Origin: an uncultured Peptoniphilus sp.
Lineage (GTDB): Bacteria > Bacillota > Clostridia > Tissierellales > Peptoniphilaceae
DNA length: 26,274 nt
NCBI GenBank assembly: GCA_902465645.1
Contig: CABQNX010000017.1
Coordinates: 1 to 26,274 of the forward strand
Reading direction: 5' to 3'
Shown here: piece by piece, positions 1 through 7,406 of the stretch
Numbering within the stretch: position 1 is the first letter of the stretch
How the letters are laid out: each line of letters starts with the position of its first letter
Position numbers and translations under genes: made by a program
The notes under the pieces: generated by a model
Told to the model about the DNA's origin: nothing
What the model saw: the letters and a program-made list of their open reading frames with translations, nothing else
Databases searched by the model: none

Positions 1-2
1 AA

Positions 3-44
3 AAATAGTGCAAGATAGGAATTACTTCCTTTCTTACACTATTT
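3..44. repeat. Long imperfect inverted repeat at the window edge
   Basis: Arms AAATAGTG (3-10) and CACTATTT (37-44) continue inward with AAGA/TCTT and AGGAA/TTCCT around a TTAC loop. Only two positions fail to pair, giving a stem of nearly 19 pairs. On the minus strand it is followed by a short U run, so it could be a second terminator behind the M20 gene. It could also belong to a gene left of the window. Confidence 0.5.
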
Positions 45-49
45 ATGGT

Positions 50-80
50 ACTAAAAATCCCCTAACTTTAGAGGGGATTT
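50..80 (-). terminator. Intrinsic terminator of the M20/YfcC operon
   Basis: Stem AAATCCCCT/AGGGGATTT (55-63 with 72-80), with a U-rich run on the minus-strand 3' side. It lies just past the M20 stop codon. Confidence 0.8.
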
Positions 81-86
81 CTTTAT

Positions 87-1250
87 TTACATCTTAGACT
101 TATATTCATTAAAATCTTCTATAGATTTTTCAATTAAGCTAGGATCTTCTATTAAATCATAAACTGTTGTAGCAATTATTTTCGCACCGTACTCCACACA
201 GTCGTGTGCTTCTTTTTCTTTACCTAAGTCCACAAATTCTTGTGAGTGGGAAGCTGTTCCTTCTGGAACAAAGGCTATTCTTGCACAGGATCCTGGCATT
301 AAATAAGTTACATTTCCAAAATCTGTTGATCCAGTCTTTTCTCTTGCTCCTTTTATTCTTGGAGCACCAAGATCTTCAGCATTCTTCATTATTAAGTCAT
401 TTAAAATATATGCTGGTATCTTTGATTCAAGTCTTCTATCTTCTCTTATTTCATAAGTTGTTCCTGTCATAAGAGCAGCACCTTTCACAATATTGTCAAA
501 TCTTTCCACAACTTCATCTAAATATTTTGAGTTGTAAGATCTCAATGAGAAATGACCTTCAGCTTCATTTGGTACAACATTTGCTGGCCCAGGAAGGGTT
601 TGAACTGTATAGTGCATTCTTGTATCTTCTTTAACATGTTCTCTTAAAAATTCTAGACCTTGGAAAGTTAAAAGAAGTGCATCAAAGGCTGACCTTCCTG
701 CTTCTGGCTTAAGGGCTGCGTGAGAAGATTTGCCAAAGAACTTCACAAATCTTGATGATAATGCCATTGATTTAACATCAACTTGTGTTGCTGGCCCACC
801 ATGCATCATAAGAGCTAAGTCTATATCTTTTAGATAACCCTCATCAAGCATAATCATTTTTCCTCCGCCGCCTTCTTCAGCAGGTGTTCCATAAACAATT
901 AGATTAAAAGGAAGGTCTTTGACCGCATTCTTTACAGCTACTGCTGCTCCAATTATTGAGGGACCTTGCATTTGGTGTCCGCAACCATGTCCCATGGGAA
1001 GTGCATCATATTCACACAGGAGTCCTATGTTATATTTGGCATCTCCATTAGAATATTTTGCTCTAAAAGCAGTGTCCAGACTACCCAAACCTCTTTCAAC
1101 TTCAAATCCATTTTCTTCAAGATAGTCTTCTAGAAGTTTACTTGCAAAATGCTCTTCTAAGCAAATTTCTGGACGGTCAAAAATCTCATCTGACATTTCA
1201 AATAATTTATCTTTTATTTTATCGATTTCTTTTATAATTAAATCTTTCAT
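87..1250 (-). CDS. M20 family amidohydrolase/metallopeptidase (AbgB-like)
   Basis: Predicted cytosolic two-metal hydrolase that removes an acyl or aroyl group from an amino acid or dipeptide. What is seen: the metal-site motif GHGCGHQM near residue 90, the catalytic PAEEGGGGK motif near 125, MMHGG near 150, and a central dimerisation domain beginning around KFFGKSSHAALKP. The 387-residue length is normal for the family. The CGHQ version of the metal motif, without the CGHDGH of IAA-amino-acid hydrolases, resembles the AbgB/PM20D2 branch; this placement is from memory. The ATG follows AGGAG by four bases. It lies 19 bp downstream of the YfcC-type carrier and is surely cotranscribed with it, which suggests the carrier imports its substrate. 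The exact substrate cannot be read from sequence. Confidence 0.9.
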   Translation of the reverse strand: MKDLIIKEIDKIKDKLFEMSDEIFDRPEICLEEHFASKLLEDYLEENGFEVERGLGSLDTAFRAKYSNGDAKYNIGLLCEYDALPMGHGCGHQMQGPSIIGAAVAVKNAVKDLPFNLIVYGTPAEEGGGGKMIMLDEGYLKDIDLALMMHGGPATQVDVKSMALSSRFVKFFGKSSHAALKPEAGRSAFDALLLTFQGLEFLREHVKEDTRMHYTVQTLPGPANVVPNEAEGHFSLRSYNSKYLDEVVERFDNIVKGAALMTGTTYEIREDRRLESKIPAYILNDLIMKNAEDLGAPRIKGAREKTGSTDFGNVTYLMPGSCARIAFVPEGTASHSQEFVDLGKEKEAHDCVEYGAKIIATTVYDLIEDPSLIEKSIEDFNEYKSKM

Positions 1251-1269
1251 TTTTCTCCTTTACTATTAC

Positions 1270-2658
1270 TTAAAGGTTAATAACTTGTGCACCTATCATC
1301 ATAACAGAACCAACTATAATCCAAATTCCAAATAGCTTACCCATAAATACCATCCATTTGTCATAAGGTATGTCTGTTGCTCCTAGTATACCCATTAGTG
1401 CTGTAGAAGTTGGAAGTACATAGTTACAGAATCCATCTCCAAAGTTAAATGCTAAAACTGCAGTTTGTCTTGTAAGGCCAATAGTGTCTGCTAAAGGAGC
1501 AAATATTGGCATAATTGCTGCTGCTTGTCCACTTCCAGAAGTTATAAACATATTAACTATTAAGTTTACGATGAACATCATTGGTCCCTTTAAAAATTGA
1601 GGGAAGAAGTTAAGCCAGCTTGACATAGCATGGATACTAGTATCCATTATATTACCAGCATCGAGTACTCCAGAAACAGTTCTTGCAAGCCCAATAATAA
1701 GAGCTGCTCCAACCATTTTTTTAGCACCTTCAACAAAGTACTTTGCAATTTGTGATGGTTGGAATCCAGCAGCAAAACCTGCTACTATTGATAACCAAAT
1801 AAATACAACTGCTGTTTCTTCCAATTTCCATTTTAATTTTACCCCACCGTAAACTATAAGTCCTAATGCAGCAAATAATGAAATAATAACAGCCCATTTT
1901 CTTGCGTCCATTGGTGAGTTAAATTCATCGTGTGAGTCCACATCCTTAACTCTAAGTTTATCTAATTCATACATAGGACTTAGTTCAGGATTTTTCTTAA
2001 TCTTTAGAGCATACTTAACCAAGTATAAGTTTGTAACAATATAAAAGACTATAAAGCAGACCACTCTATAAGATAAGCCTGAATATGGTGGTAGACCTGC
2101 AATTTCTTGTGCAACTATTGTTGTATTAACATTTAACGTTCCTGTTGAGAATCCTACTGCTCCACCAAGTAATATTATTGAAGCACCGACTATGGAGTCG
2201 AATCCCATTGCTAAGGCAATCATAACCATAATTGGAGCAAAGCCTATAAAGGTATTAACACCTTGAGTCGTACAAATAAGTCCAAAGATGAAAGTTAGTA
2301 TTGGAATAAAAAGATATTCTTTACTCTCTGTTTTTTTAGAAACTGCTCCTATTAAGGATTGTAATGCCCCACTCATTGTTATTATATTGAAGGAAGCTCC
2401 TGAAAATAAAATTACAAATATTAAAGTTGCTGCCTTATTAAATCCTTCTAAACTAATATTAAATATTTTTAAAGGATTTACAGGGCTCTTTTCAATATAG
2501 TGAAAGCTTTCTGGATCAATTACTTTCACTCCTTGAGCATTTTCAATTCTTTCATAGGCTCCAGCTGGAATAATCCAAGTTAAAGCAACTGCACATAAAA
2601 TAATAATCATAAGAATTACTAAAGTATGTGGAACCTTTTTCTTTTTTACTTTTTCCAT
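1270..2658 (-). CDS. YfcC-family membrane carrier (DcuC-like / AbgT-like role)
   Basis: Polytopic inner-membrane transporter of 462 residues with roughly a dozen hydrophobic segments. The charged N-terminus leads into a first helix ending in WIIPAGAYER, a signature of the YfcC/C4-dicarboxylate anaerobic carrier family. Conserved re-entrant-like stretches include TSGSGQAAAIMP in the C-terminal half. The open frame continues upstream to 2733, but the ATG at 2658 has AGAGGTG at correct spacing and starts the expected MEKVKKKK basic tail, so it is chosen. It is the first gene of an operon with an M20 amidohydrolase and is divergent from a LysR regulator. Family members are thought to move carboxylates, amino acids or small peptides; the substrate here is probably an acylated amino acid or dipeptide, by inference from the partner. 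Confidence 0.88.
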   Translation of the reverse strand: MEKVKKKKVPHTLVILMIIILCAVALTWIIPAGAYERIENAQGVKVIDPESFHYIEKSPVNPLKIFNISLEGFNKAATLIFVILFSGASFNIITMSGALQSLIGAVSKKTESKEYLFIPILTFIFGLICTTQGVNTFIGFAPIMVMIALAMGFDSIVGASIILLGGAVGFSTGTLNVNTTIVAQEIAGLPPYSGLSYRVVCFIVFYIVTNLYLVKYALKIKKNPELSPMYELDKLRVKDVDSHDEFNSPMDARKWAVIISLFAALGLIVYGGVKLKWKLEETAVVFIWLSIVAGFAAGFQPSQIAKYFVEGAKKMVGAALIIGLARTVSGVLDAGNIMDTSIHAMSSWLNFFPQFLKGPMMFIVNLIVNMFITSGSGQAAAIMPIFAPLADTIGLTRQTAVLAFNFGDGFCNYVLPTSTALMGILGATDIPYDKWMVFMGKLFGIWIIVGSVMMIGAQVINL

Positions 2659-2745
2659 AAAACACCTCTTTTTTAAAATTACACAATCTTCTAACATTTT
2701 TTGATAGAAAAGTTTTTGAGTAAACATTTTCACATCATTAACTAA

Positions 2746-2774
2746 ATTTTATCAGCCTCGCTTTATCACTACAA
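2746..2774 (-). promoter_or_regulatory. Promoter for the YfcC-M20 operon
   Basis: On the minus strand TTGTAG, a 17-base spacer ending in TGA, then TAAAAT: an extended -10 with a poor -35. It would give a leader of about 80 bases before the chosen start at 2658. Confidence 0.45.
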
Positions 2775-2807
2775 ATACTTAAATTGTTATATACATTATA
2801 TAATATA

Positions 2808-2816
2808 TGATATAAT
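2808..2816 (+). promoter_or_regulatory. Extended -10 promoter for the LysR regulator
   Basis: TGATATAAT lies 16 bases before the GTG start. The AT-rich dyads just upstream (2785-2805) are possible LysR binding sites shared with the divergent operon. No clear -35 is visible. Confidence 0.5.
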
Positions 2817-2832
2817 ATCTTCGGTGATATAA

Positions 2833-3720
2833 GTGCTGGATAATAAAAAAATAGAAATTTTAAAAACCATTAGAGAATGTAAAAGTATTAGTATGGCATC
2901 AAAAAAACTTTTTACAGCTCAACCTAACCTAAGTAGATCTTTGAAAAATATTGAAAATGAAATAGGCTTTATTATTTTTGATAGGTCTAAATCTCCTCTC
3001 ATCCTAACTAAAGAAGGAAAATTACTTTTTGACTACATAGATAAATTTGAAACTTTAGAAAAAGAAATGTATAAAAAAATAAATGAATCTAAGAGTTCAA
3101 ACAATTCTTACATTAGAATTGCTTCTTTAGCTTTTATGTCTCAATATATAATTCCAAACATAGTTCCAAGATTAATTGAACTTTATCCTAACTTAGAATT
3201 AAGTTTGACAAAATATGACTCATCATCTTTTGAAGAAGCCTTGCTTAAGGATGAGATTGATTTATTTATTACTAACAGGAATATAAACAATAAGAAGTTA
3301 CATTCTGTTTATGCTTTAAATGACAATATTTATTTTATGGTTCCAAAATCTATTTACAAAGTCGAGAAAAATTCTTTATCCGACTATTCGAAAGAAACTT
3401 TCTTCTTACTCAATCCTGAAAAGAATCTAAGGAAATCTGTAGATGATATTTTCAAAAGCTTTGATTTTTACCCTTCCAAGATTAAAATTACTTCTAGCAT
3501 TATGAATTCTGTCAGCCTAGTTAGAGCAAATAAGGGAGTAACTTTTATATATGAATCAGCTCTTAAAATGATTAACTCCACTTCCTATTGTGATTTTGTA
3601 AAAATCGAAGGAGATTTTTCTGCAATTACTATTGTCTACAAAAATCCTGAGATGGAAGAATTTGCTCACAAGTTATCTACAATAATAAAAGATTATGTTT
3701 CAAAGAAAGTTATTGTTTAA
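2833..3720 (+). CDS. LysR family transcriptional regulator
   Basis: DNA-binding regulator of 295 residues, the family norm. The N-terminal winged helix-turn-helix (about residues 1-60) contains the typical KSISMASKKLFTAQPNLSRS recognition region. It is followed by a linker helix and an effector-binding domain (about 90-290) with the usual two-lobe pattern, starting IRIASLAFMSQYIIP. The start is GTG at 2833, preceded by a weak GGTGAT. The gene is divergent from the carrier/M20 operon across about 175 bp, the classic arrangement for a LysR regulator that controls its neighbour in response to a substrate of that pathway. The inducer is unknown. A terminator closes the gene at 3752. Confidence 0.92.
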   Translation: MLDNKKIEILKTIRECKSISMASKKLFTAQPNLSRSLKNIENEIGFIIFDRSKSPLILTKEGKLLFDYIDKFETLEKEMYKKINESKSSNNSYIRIASLAFMSQYIIPNIVPRLIELYPNLELSLTKYDSSSFEEALLKDEIDLFITNRNINNKKLHSVYALNDNIYFMVPKSIYKVEKNSLSDYSKETFFLLNPEKNLRKSVDDIFKSFDFYPSKIKITSSIMNSVSLVRANKGVTFIYESALKMINSTSYCDFVKIEGDFSAITIVYKNPEMEEFAHKLSTIIKDYVSKKVIV

Positions 3721-3751
3721 AATCAAAATAAGAAGTTCATAGTAAAATCTT

Positions 3752-3777
3752 AAAAGTTCCCTTAGGGGGACTTTTTT
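3752..3777 (+). terminator. Intrinsic terminator of the LysR gene
   Basis: Stem AAAGTTCCC with GGGGACTTT (one G-U pair), a four-base loop and a run of six T. Confidence 0.8.
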
Positions 3778-3825
3778 AATTCCTCTAATTCTTAAACTTT
3801 TTGTAAGTTTTTAAAATTTGTTTAG

Positions 3826-3834
3826 TGATATAAT
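3826..3834 (+). promoter_or_regulatory. Extended -10 promoter for the stalk-domain protein
   Basis: TGATATAAT, 19 bases before the ATG at 3854 and followed by a Shine-Dalgarno AAGGAGTG. No good -35 is visible. Confidence 0.5.
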
Positions 3835-3853
3835 TGTATAAAGGAGTGATAAC

Positions 3854-4747
3854 ATGAAGAAGAAGCTTTTGTTTTTATTATCTTTTCTTTTACTCTTCAC
3901 TAGTGTCTATGCTAATGGAAAGAAAAAGATGACTCTTAACATCAATCACATTGTCTTCGAGAAGGACTTTGTTGTTAAGAATGACAGGATCCATATTCCC
4001 CTAAGACTTGTGTCTGAAAACTTAGGTGCTGACGTCAACTGGAAGGGCGACACAAAAGAAGTGGAGATTTTAAATCAAGGCAAGAAGATTGTTTTTTACA
4101 TTGACTCCAAGGAGTACAGGATTGATGATATGGTCTTTACTATTGACTCTCCAACTTTTATCCTTGATGACACTGCTTATGTGCCTGCAAGGGCTCTTGC
4201 CAACGCCATGGATGCTAAGCTTGAGTGGAATGAAAAGGAATTTTACTGTGCCATAAATAATGGCCATGAAATTGATCCTACTCGTGATATTGATTTATCT
4301 AAAGATGCCAAGGACCTTGCTATTATTAATAAGATAAGAAGGGTCACTGACCTTGAAGGCTACTTAAAGGATGGTGTCATGAGGGTAGAAGAAGTTGATG
4401 ATGGCAAGGTTTATGAATTATTTTTAAAGGATTATGAAAAGAAGAATTTATCCATGAGATTTATCTTTGATAAAAATAATAATTTAGAATTTTACAAGTT
4501 TTACTACTTCCCTAATGAAAAATATCCTTTCTTGGAAAAGCACTTAAGTGAAAATGAGTCGAGGAAAGTTGCCCGTGACTTTATGGACCTTGTGGGAGAT
4601 AAAAAGAAGTTTTTAAAAGAGAGCGAACTCAATAAATACCAAAAAGCTTATCTTCCTGATGCTGGTACCTATGTTTTCTACACTAAGTCAGGCGATGTAA
4701 ATGTAGATGCAAGTGGCGGTTTCGTTTATGCTTATTCCAACAATTAA
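3854..4747 (+). CDS. Secreted stalk-domain (copper amine oxidase N-like) protein
   Basis: Exported protein of 297 residues and unknown function. Residues 1-20 are a signal peptide (KKK, a hydrophobic run, then VYANG). Residues 27-138 form a copper-amine-oxidase-N-like stalk domain with its two hallmark strand-loop repeats, RIHIPLRLVSENLGADVNW and TAYVPARALANAMDAKLEW. Despite the family name there is no oxidase domain. The C-terminal half (about 150-297) has the alternating strand-helix look of PepSY/YcdB-like secreted domains, ending GDVNVDASGGFVYAYSNN; this assignment is tentative. The start has AAGGAGTG at good spacing. No sortase motif or lipobox is present, so the protein is free or attached non-covalently. 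The next gene also carries stalk-like repeats, suggesting related surface roles, but that gene has its own promoter. Confidence 0.82.
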   Translation: MKKKLLFLLSFLLLFTSVYANGKKKMTLNINHIVFEKDFVVKNDRIHIPLRLVSENLGADVNWKGDTKEVEILNQGKKIVFYIDSKEYRIDDMVFTIDSPTFILDDTAYVPARALANAMDAKLEWNEKEFYCAINNGHEIDPTRDIDLSKDAKDLAIINKIRRVTDLEGYLKDGVMRVEEVDDGKVYELFLKDYEKKNLSMRFIFDKNNNLEFYKFYYFPNEKYPFLEKHLSENESRKVARDFMDLVGDKKKFLKESELNKYQKAYLPDAGTYVFYTKSGDVNVDASGGFVYAYSNN

Positions 4748-4800
4748 TGTTACAGAAATATTAAAATTTTTAAAATGAATCGCTAATTTGCCTACTTTAA

Positions 4801-4828
4801 TTGATTTATTGGGTGAATTCTGTATAAT
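4801..4828 (+). promoter_or_regulatory. Promoter of the LEA-like surface protein
   Basis: TTGATT, a 16-base spacer, TATAAT, then a leader with TAGGAGGA before the ATG at 4863. It is one of the better promoters in the window and fits the strongly biased codon use of the gene. Confidence 0.65.
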
Positions 4829-4862
4829 AAGGTTAACTTATATTTTAGGAGGAAAAATTAAA

Positions 4863-5972
4863 ATGAATAAGAAATTAACATCACTATCACTAGCAGGAGT
4901 AATGCTATTATCTACTGCAAGCCCTGTTTTCGCTGCAACTGAAGCAGCTATGAAAGAAACTAAAGAACCAACTAAGATGGAAAAGGTTCTTGAAGAAGGC
5001 AAAGAAAAAATGGCTAAGGCTGAAGAAGCTGGCAAGGAAGTTAAAGAAAAAGCTGAAGAAAAAATGACTGAAGCTAAAGATGAAGCTAAAGAAAAAATGA
5101 CTGAAGCTAAAGATGAAGCTAAAGAAGCTGGCAAAGAAGTTAAAGAAGAAGCTAAAAAAGTAGAAGAAAAGGCTGAAGAAAAAGTTAAAGAAGTTAAAAA
5201 AGAAGTAAAGACTATTGACGTTAAGGCTACTAACCAAAAAGTTAAACTTGACGGAAAAGACGTTGTTATCTCTGGATACAACATTGATGGTTACAACTAC
5301 TTCAAACTTAGAGACCTAGCTGCAGTTCTTAAAGACTCTCAAGCTAAATTCGGCGTTGACTACAAGGACGGAGTTGTTACTCTTACTAAGGCTGCTGACT
5401 ACAAGGTTGTAGAATCTGACCAAAAACCAGTTAAGGCTGAATCTAAGGGTATGCTTACTAACGACAAGGTTCTAGTTGGAGACAAAACTCTTACTGCTAC
5501 TGCTTACAAGATCGATGACCTTAACTACTACAAGTTAAGAGATCTTGGAAAAGAACTTGGATTTGGCGTTGGTTATGACGAAGCTACTAAATCTGTTCTT
5601 CTAACTTCTGTTGTAAATGAAAAAGAAGAAAAAGTTGCTCCAAAACTTGAAGAAGTTAAAGAAGCTATCAACAAAGAATTAGCTAAAGAAAAAGAAGTTC
5701 GTGCTTCTGAAGAATACAAAAAAGCTACTGACGAAGTTAAAACTAACTACGAAAACGCTGTTGCAGCTGGTAAAAACATTGTAGCAGACAAGGATGCAAC
5801 TCTTGAACAAGCTAACAACGAACTTAAGGCTCTAATTGAAGCTGTAGAAAAAATTGGTCTAAAGGCTGAAGCTAAGATCGAAGAAAAAGCTGAAGAAGCT
5901 AAAAAAGAAATCAAAAAAGACGTTAAAGAAGGAAAAGAAGAAGTTAAAGAAACTGCTAAAGAAGCAAAATAA
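4863..5972 (+). CDS. Secreted coiled-coil protein with LEA-like repeats, stalk and FIVAR-like domains
   Basis: Exported protein of 369 residues, unknown function. Order: signal peptide (1-24, ending SPVFAAT); a Lys/Glu/Ala-rich helix (about 30-118) built of 11-residue units such as EKMTEAKDEAK and EAGKEVKEEAK; two stalk-like repeats (about 119-250; KLRDLAAVLK and KLRDLGKELG with YNIDGYNYF and YKIDDLNYY); a FIVAR/GA-like helical domain (about 258-335, SEEYKKATDEVKTNYENAV); and a second Lys/Glu helix to the end. The open frame extends upstream to 4788, but the ATG at 4863 has TAGGAGG and begins the signal peptide. Codon use is strongly biased (AAC, TAC, GAC, TTC, GCT, GAA), unlike its neighbours, which suggests high expression. 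No LPXTG motif is present. The helices resemble apolipoprotein/LEA group 3 proteins; envelope protection or cell-surface spacing is only a guess. Confidence 0.85.
   Translation: MNKKLTSLSLAGVMLLSTASPVFAATEAAMKETKEPTKMEKVLEEGKEKMAKAEEAGKEVKEKAEEKMTEAKDEAKEKMTEAKDEAKEAGKEVKEEAKKVEEKAEEKVKEVKKEVKTIDVKATNQKVKLDGKDVVISGYNIDGYNYFKLRDLAAVLKDSQAKFGVDYKDGVVTLTKAADYKVVESDQKPVKAESKGMLTNDKVLVGDKTLTATAYKIDDLNYYKLRDLGKELGFGVGYDEATKSVLLTSVVNEKEEKVAPKLEEVKEAINKELAKEKEVRASEEYKKATDEVKTNYENAVAAGKNIVADKDATLEQANNELKALIEAVEKIGLKAEAKIEEKAEEAKKEIKKDVKEGKEEVKETAKEAK
5058..5123 (+). repeat. Perfect 33-bp tandem duplication encoding an 11-residue unit
   Basis: Two identical adjacent 33-base copies (5058-5090 and 5091-5123) encode EKMTEAKDEAK twice. 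They sit inside a longer run of degenerate 11-residue units, so the array probably grows and shrinks in whole units. Confidence 0.9.
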
Positions 5973-5988
5973 TTTAACTTTTATATAG

Positions 5989-6018
5989 AGCCATGGATTT
6001 ATTCCATGGCTTTATTTT
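5989..6018 (+). terminator. Intrinsic terminator of the LEA-like gene
   Basis: Perfect 9-bp stem AGCCATGGA/TCCATGGCT with a five-base loop and a following T run. Confidence 0.9.
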
Positions 6019-6053
6019 TTTGCTTTTTTTCTTTTAATTAAATTAATTTTTGT

Positions 6054-6090
6054 ACAAAAAAATGATTAGGTATTCTTTTACCTAATCATT
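6054..6090 (-). terminator. Intrinsic terminator of the valS-folC operon
   Basis: Perfect 12-bp stem AATGATTAGGTA/TACCTAATCATT (6061-6072 with 6079-6090). It is followed on the minus strand by seven U residues. Confidence 0.9.
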
Positions 6091-6107
6091 TTCTTTATCT
6101 TATAAAT

Positions 6108-7406
6108 TTAAATACTGTAATCGTATTTTAAAATTTTAGATCTTGCTTCACTTACAAAGTAGAGAGAGCCTGTGATTAAGATTAAATCGCCATCTTGGTA
6201 AGAATTTTTACAATAATCTAAGGCTTCATCAATTGTCATGACTTGGCCCTTAAGTCCATAGTCACTTGCCTCACGACTTAGTTCTTCTGGACTTGTCCCC
6301 CTCTTGTAGTCCAAGTTCACGAAGACAACTTCATCGGTGTAAGATGAAATTTCTTCTAGCATCTTCTTGTGTTCCTTGTCAGCAAGAATCGACATAATGA
6401 GGTGGAGTTTTTTGAATTTAAAATTTTCTAGGGACTCAACTAATCTCTTGATCCCGTCAAAGTTGTGGGCACCGTCTAAGATTATAAGTGGGTCTCTTGA
6501 GACAATTTCCATCCTTCCCTTCCAAGTTGAAGTTTTTATTCTCTTTTTAATGTCATCAAGAGAAATTTTTAAAATACCCCTCTTGTTTAAGAGGTAAAGG
6601 GCATAAATTGCTCCTATGGCATTCTCCACTTGGTAGTCCCCAATTTGTGTGAGCTGGAAGTCCTCTTCCTCACCATCTAATTTTAATTTAAATTCAATTC
6701 CCTTGAGGTCCGATTTTAAAATCTCACTTTCAAGGTCCTTGGTGTAGAAGAGTTCGGCAGATTTTTCTTTGGCTTCTTTTTCTATTACTCCAAGAATTTT
6801 TGGATCTCTGTTTGTCGTAACAACAAGTCCATCTTCTTGGATGATGCCAGCCTTGGCGTCTGCAATTTCTTCTATGGTGTCTCCAAGGTATTCCATGTGG
6901 TCCATGGAAATTGACGTGATAATAGAAATTAATTTTTCACGACTTGTGAAGATGTTTGTGGAGTCTGCACGTCCACCCATGCCAACTTCAAGTATAGCAA
7001 GGTCTACCCCTTCTCTTTCAAAGTAAATTATCGCCATAATTGTCAAAAATTCAAAAAGGTTGAGGTCCCCATATTCTTCTACAATGTCTTTTTCTTTTTC
7101 AATTATAAAGTCTCCAAGATCTGCAAAGTCCTCTTGGGAGATTTCTTTGTCCCCAATTTTTATCCTGTCACAGTAGGTTATGAGGTGGGGAGAAACGAAG
7201 GACCCCACCTTGTAATCTTCTTTTAAGATGTCCTTGATAAAGCTAACTGTAGAACCCTTGCCGTTAGTCCCTGCAATGTGGATGACCTTTAAGTTCTTGT
7301 GGGGCGACCCTATGTTTTCTAAGAAGGCCTTGATCCTAACATTGCCCTTGGACTTGAACTTGCCAATCCTGGATTCAATATTTTTTACAACTTCTTGATA
7401 TGTCAT
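6108..7406 (-). CDS. folC: Bifunctional folylpolyglutamate synthase / dihydrofolate synthase
   Basis: Cytosolic Mur-ligase-family enzyme of 432 residues that adds glutamate to dihydropteroate and/or folates, retaining folates in the cell. Residues 46-52 are the P-loop GTNGKGS. Further family marks are SPHL near 72, the ISMDHMEYLG stretch that follows the Mg site, the AGIIQ stretch, and the C-terminal domain motif ILDGAHN near residue 310. The length is normal. Its ATG overlaps the valS stop codon as ATGA, so it is translationally coupled and shares the T-box-controlled transcript; valS followed by folC is a common Firmicutes order. Whether it acts on dihydropteroate, folates or both cannot be decided from sequence. 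Confidence 0.95.
   Translation of the reverse strand: MTYQEVVKNIESRIGKFKSKGNVRIKAFLENIGSPHKNLKVIHIAGTNGKGSTVSFIKDILKEDYKVGSFVSPHLITYCDRIKIGDKEISQEDFADLGDFIIEKEKDIVEEYGDLNLFEFLTIMAIIYFEREGVDLAILEVGMGGRADSTNIFTSREKLISIITSISMDHMEYLGDTIEEIADAKAGIIQEDGLVVTTNRDPKILGVIEKEAKEKSAELFYTKDLESEILKSDLKGIEFKLKLDGEEEDFQLTQIGDYQVENAIGAIYALYLLNKRGILKISLDDIKKRIKTSTWKGRMEIVSRDPLIILDGAHNFDGIKRLVESLENFKFKKLHLIMSILADKEHKKMLEEISSYTDEVVFVNLDYKRGTSPEELSREASDYGLKGQVMTIDEALDYCKNSYQDGDLILITGSLYFVSEARSKILKYDYSI

Noticed and set aside
2659..2733. Longer start for the YfcC carrier at 2733
   Set aside because: The start at 2658 has an ideal AGAGGTG, and the extra 25 residues do not resemble the family N-terminus.
4838..5284. 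Long minus-strand open frames opposite the Lys/Glu/Ala repeat gene (also 4908-5237)
   Set aside because: They are the reverse of the repetitive GAA/AAA/GCT codons, are rich in Ser/Phe/Leu runs, lack a ribosome binding site, and oppose a clearly biased real gene.
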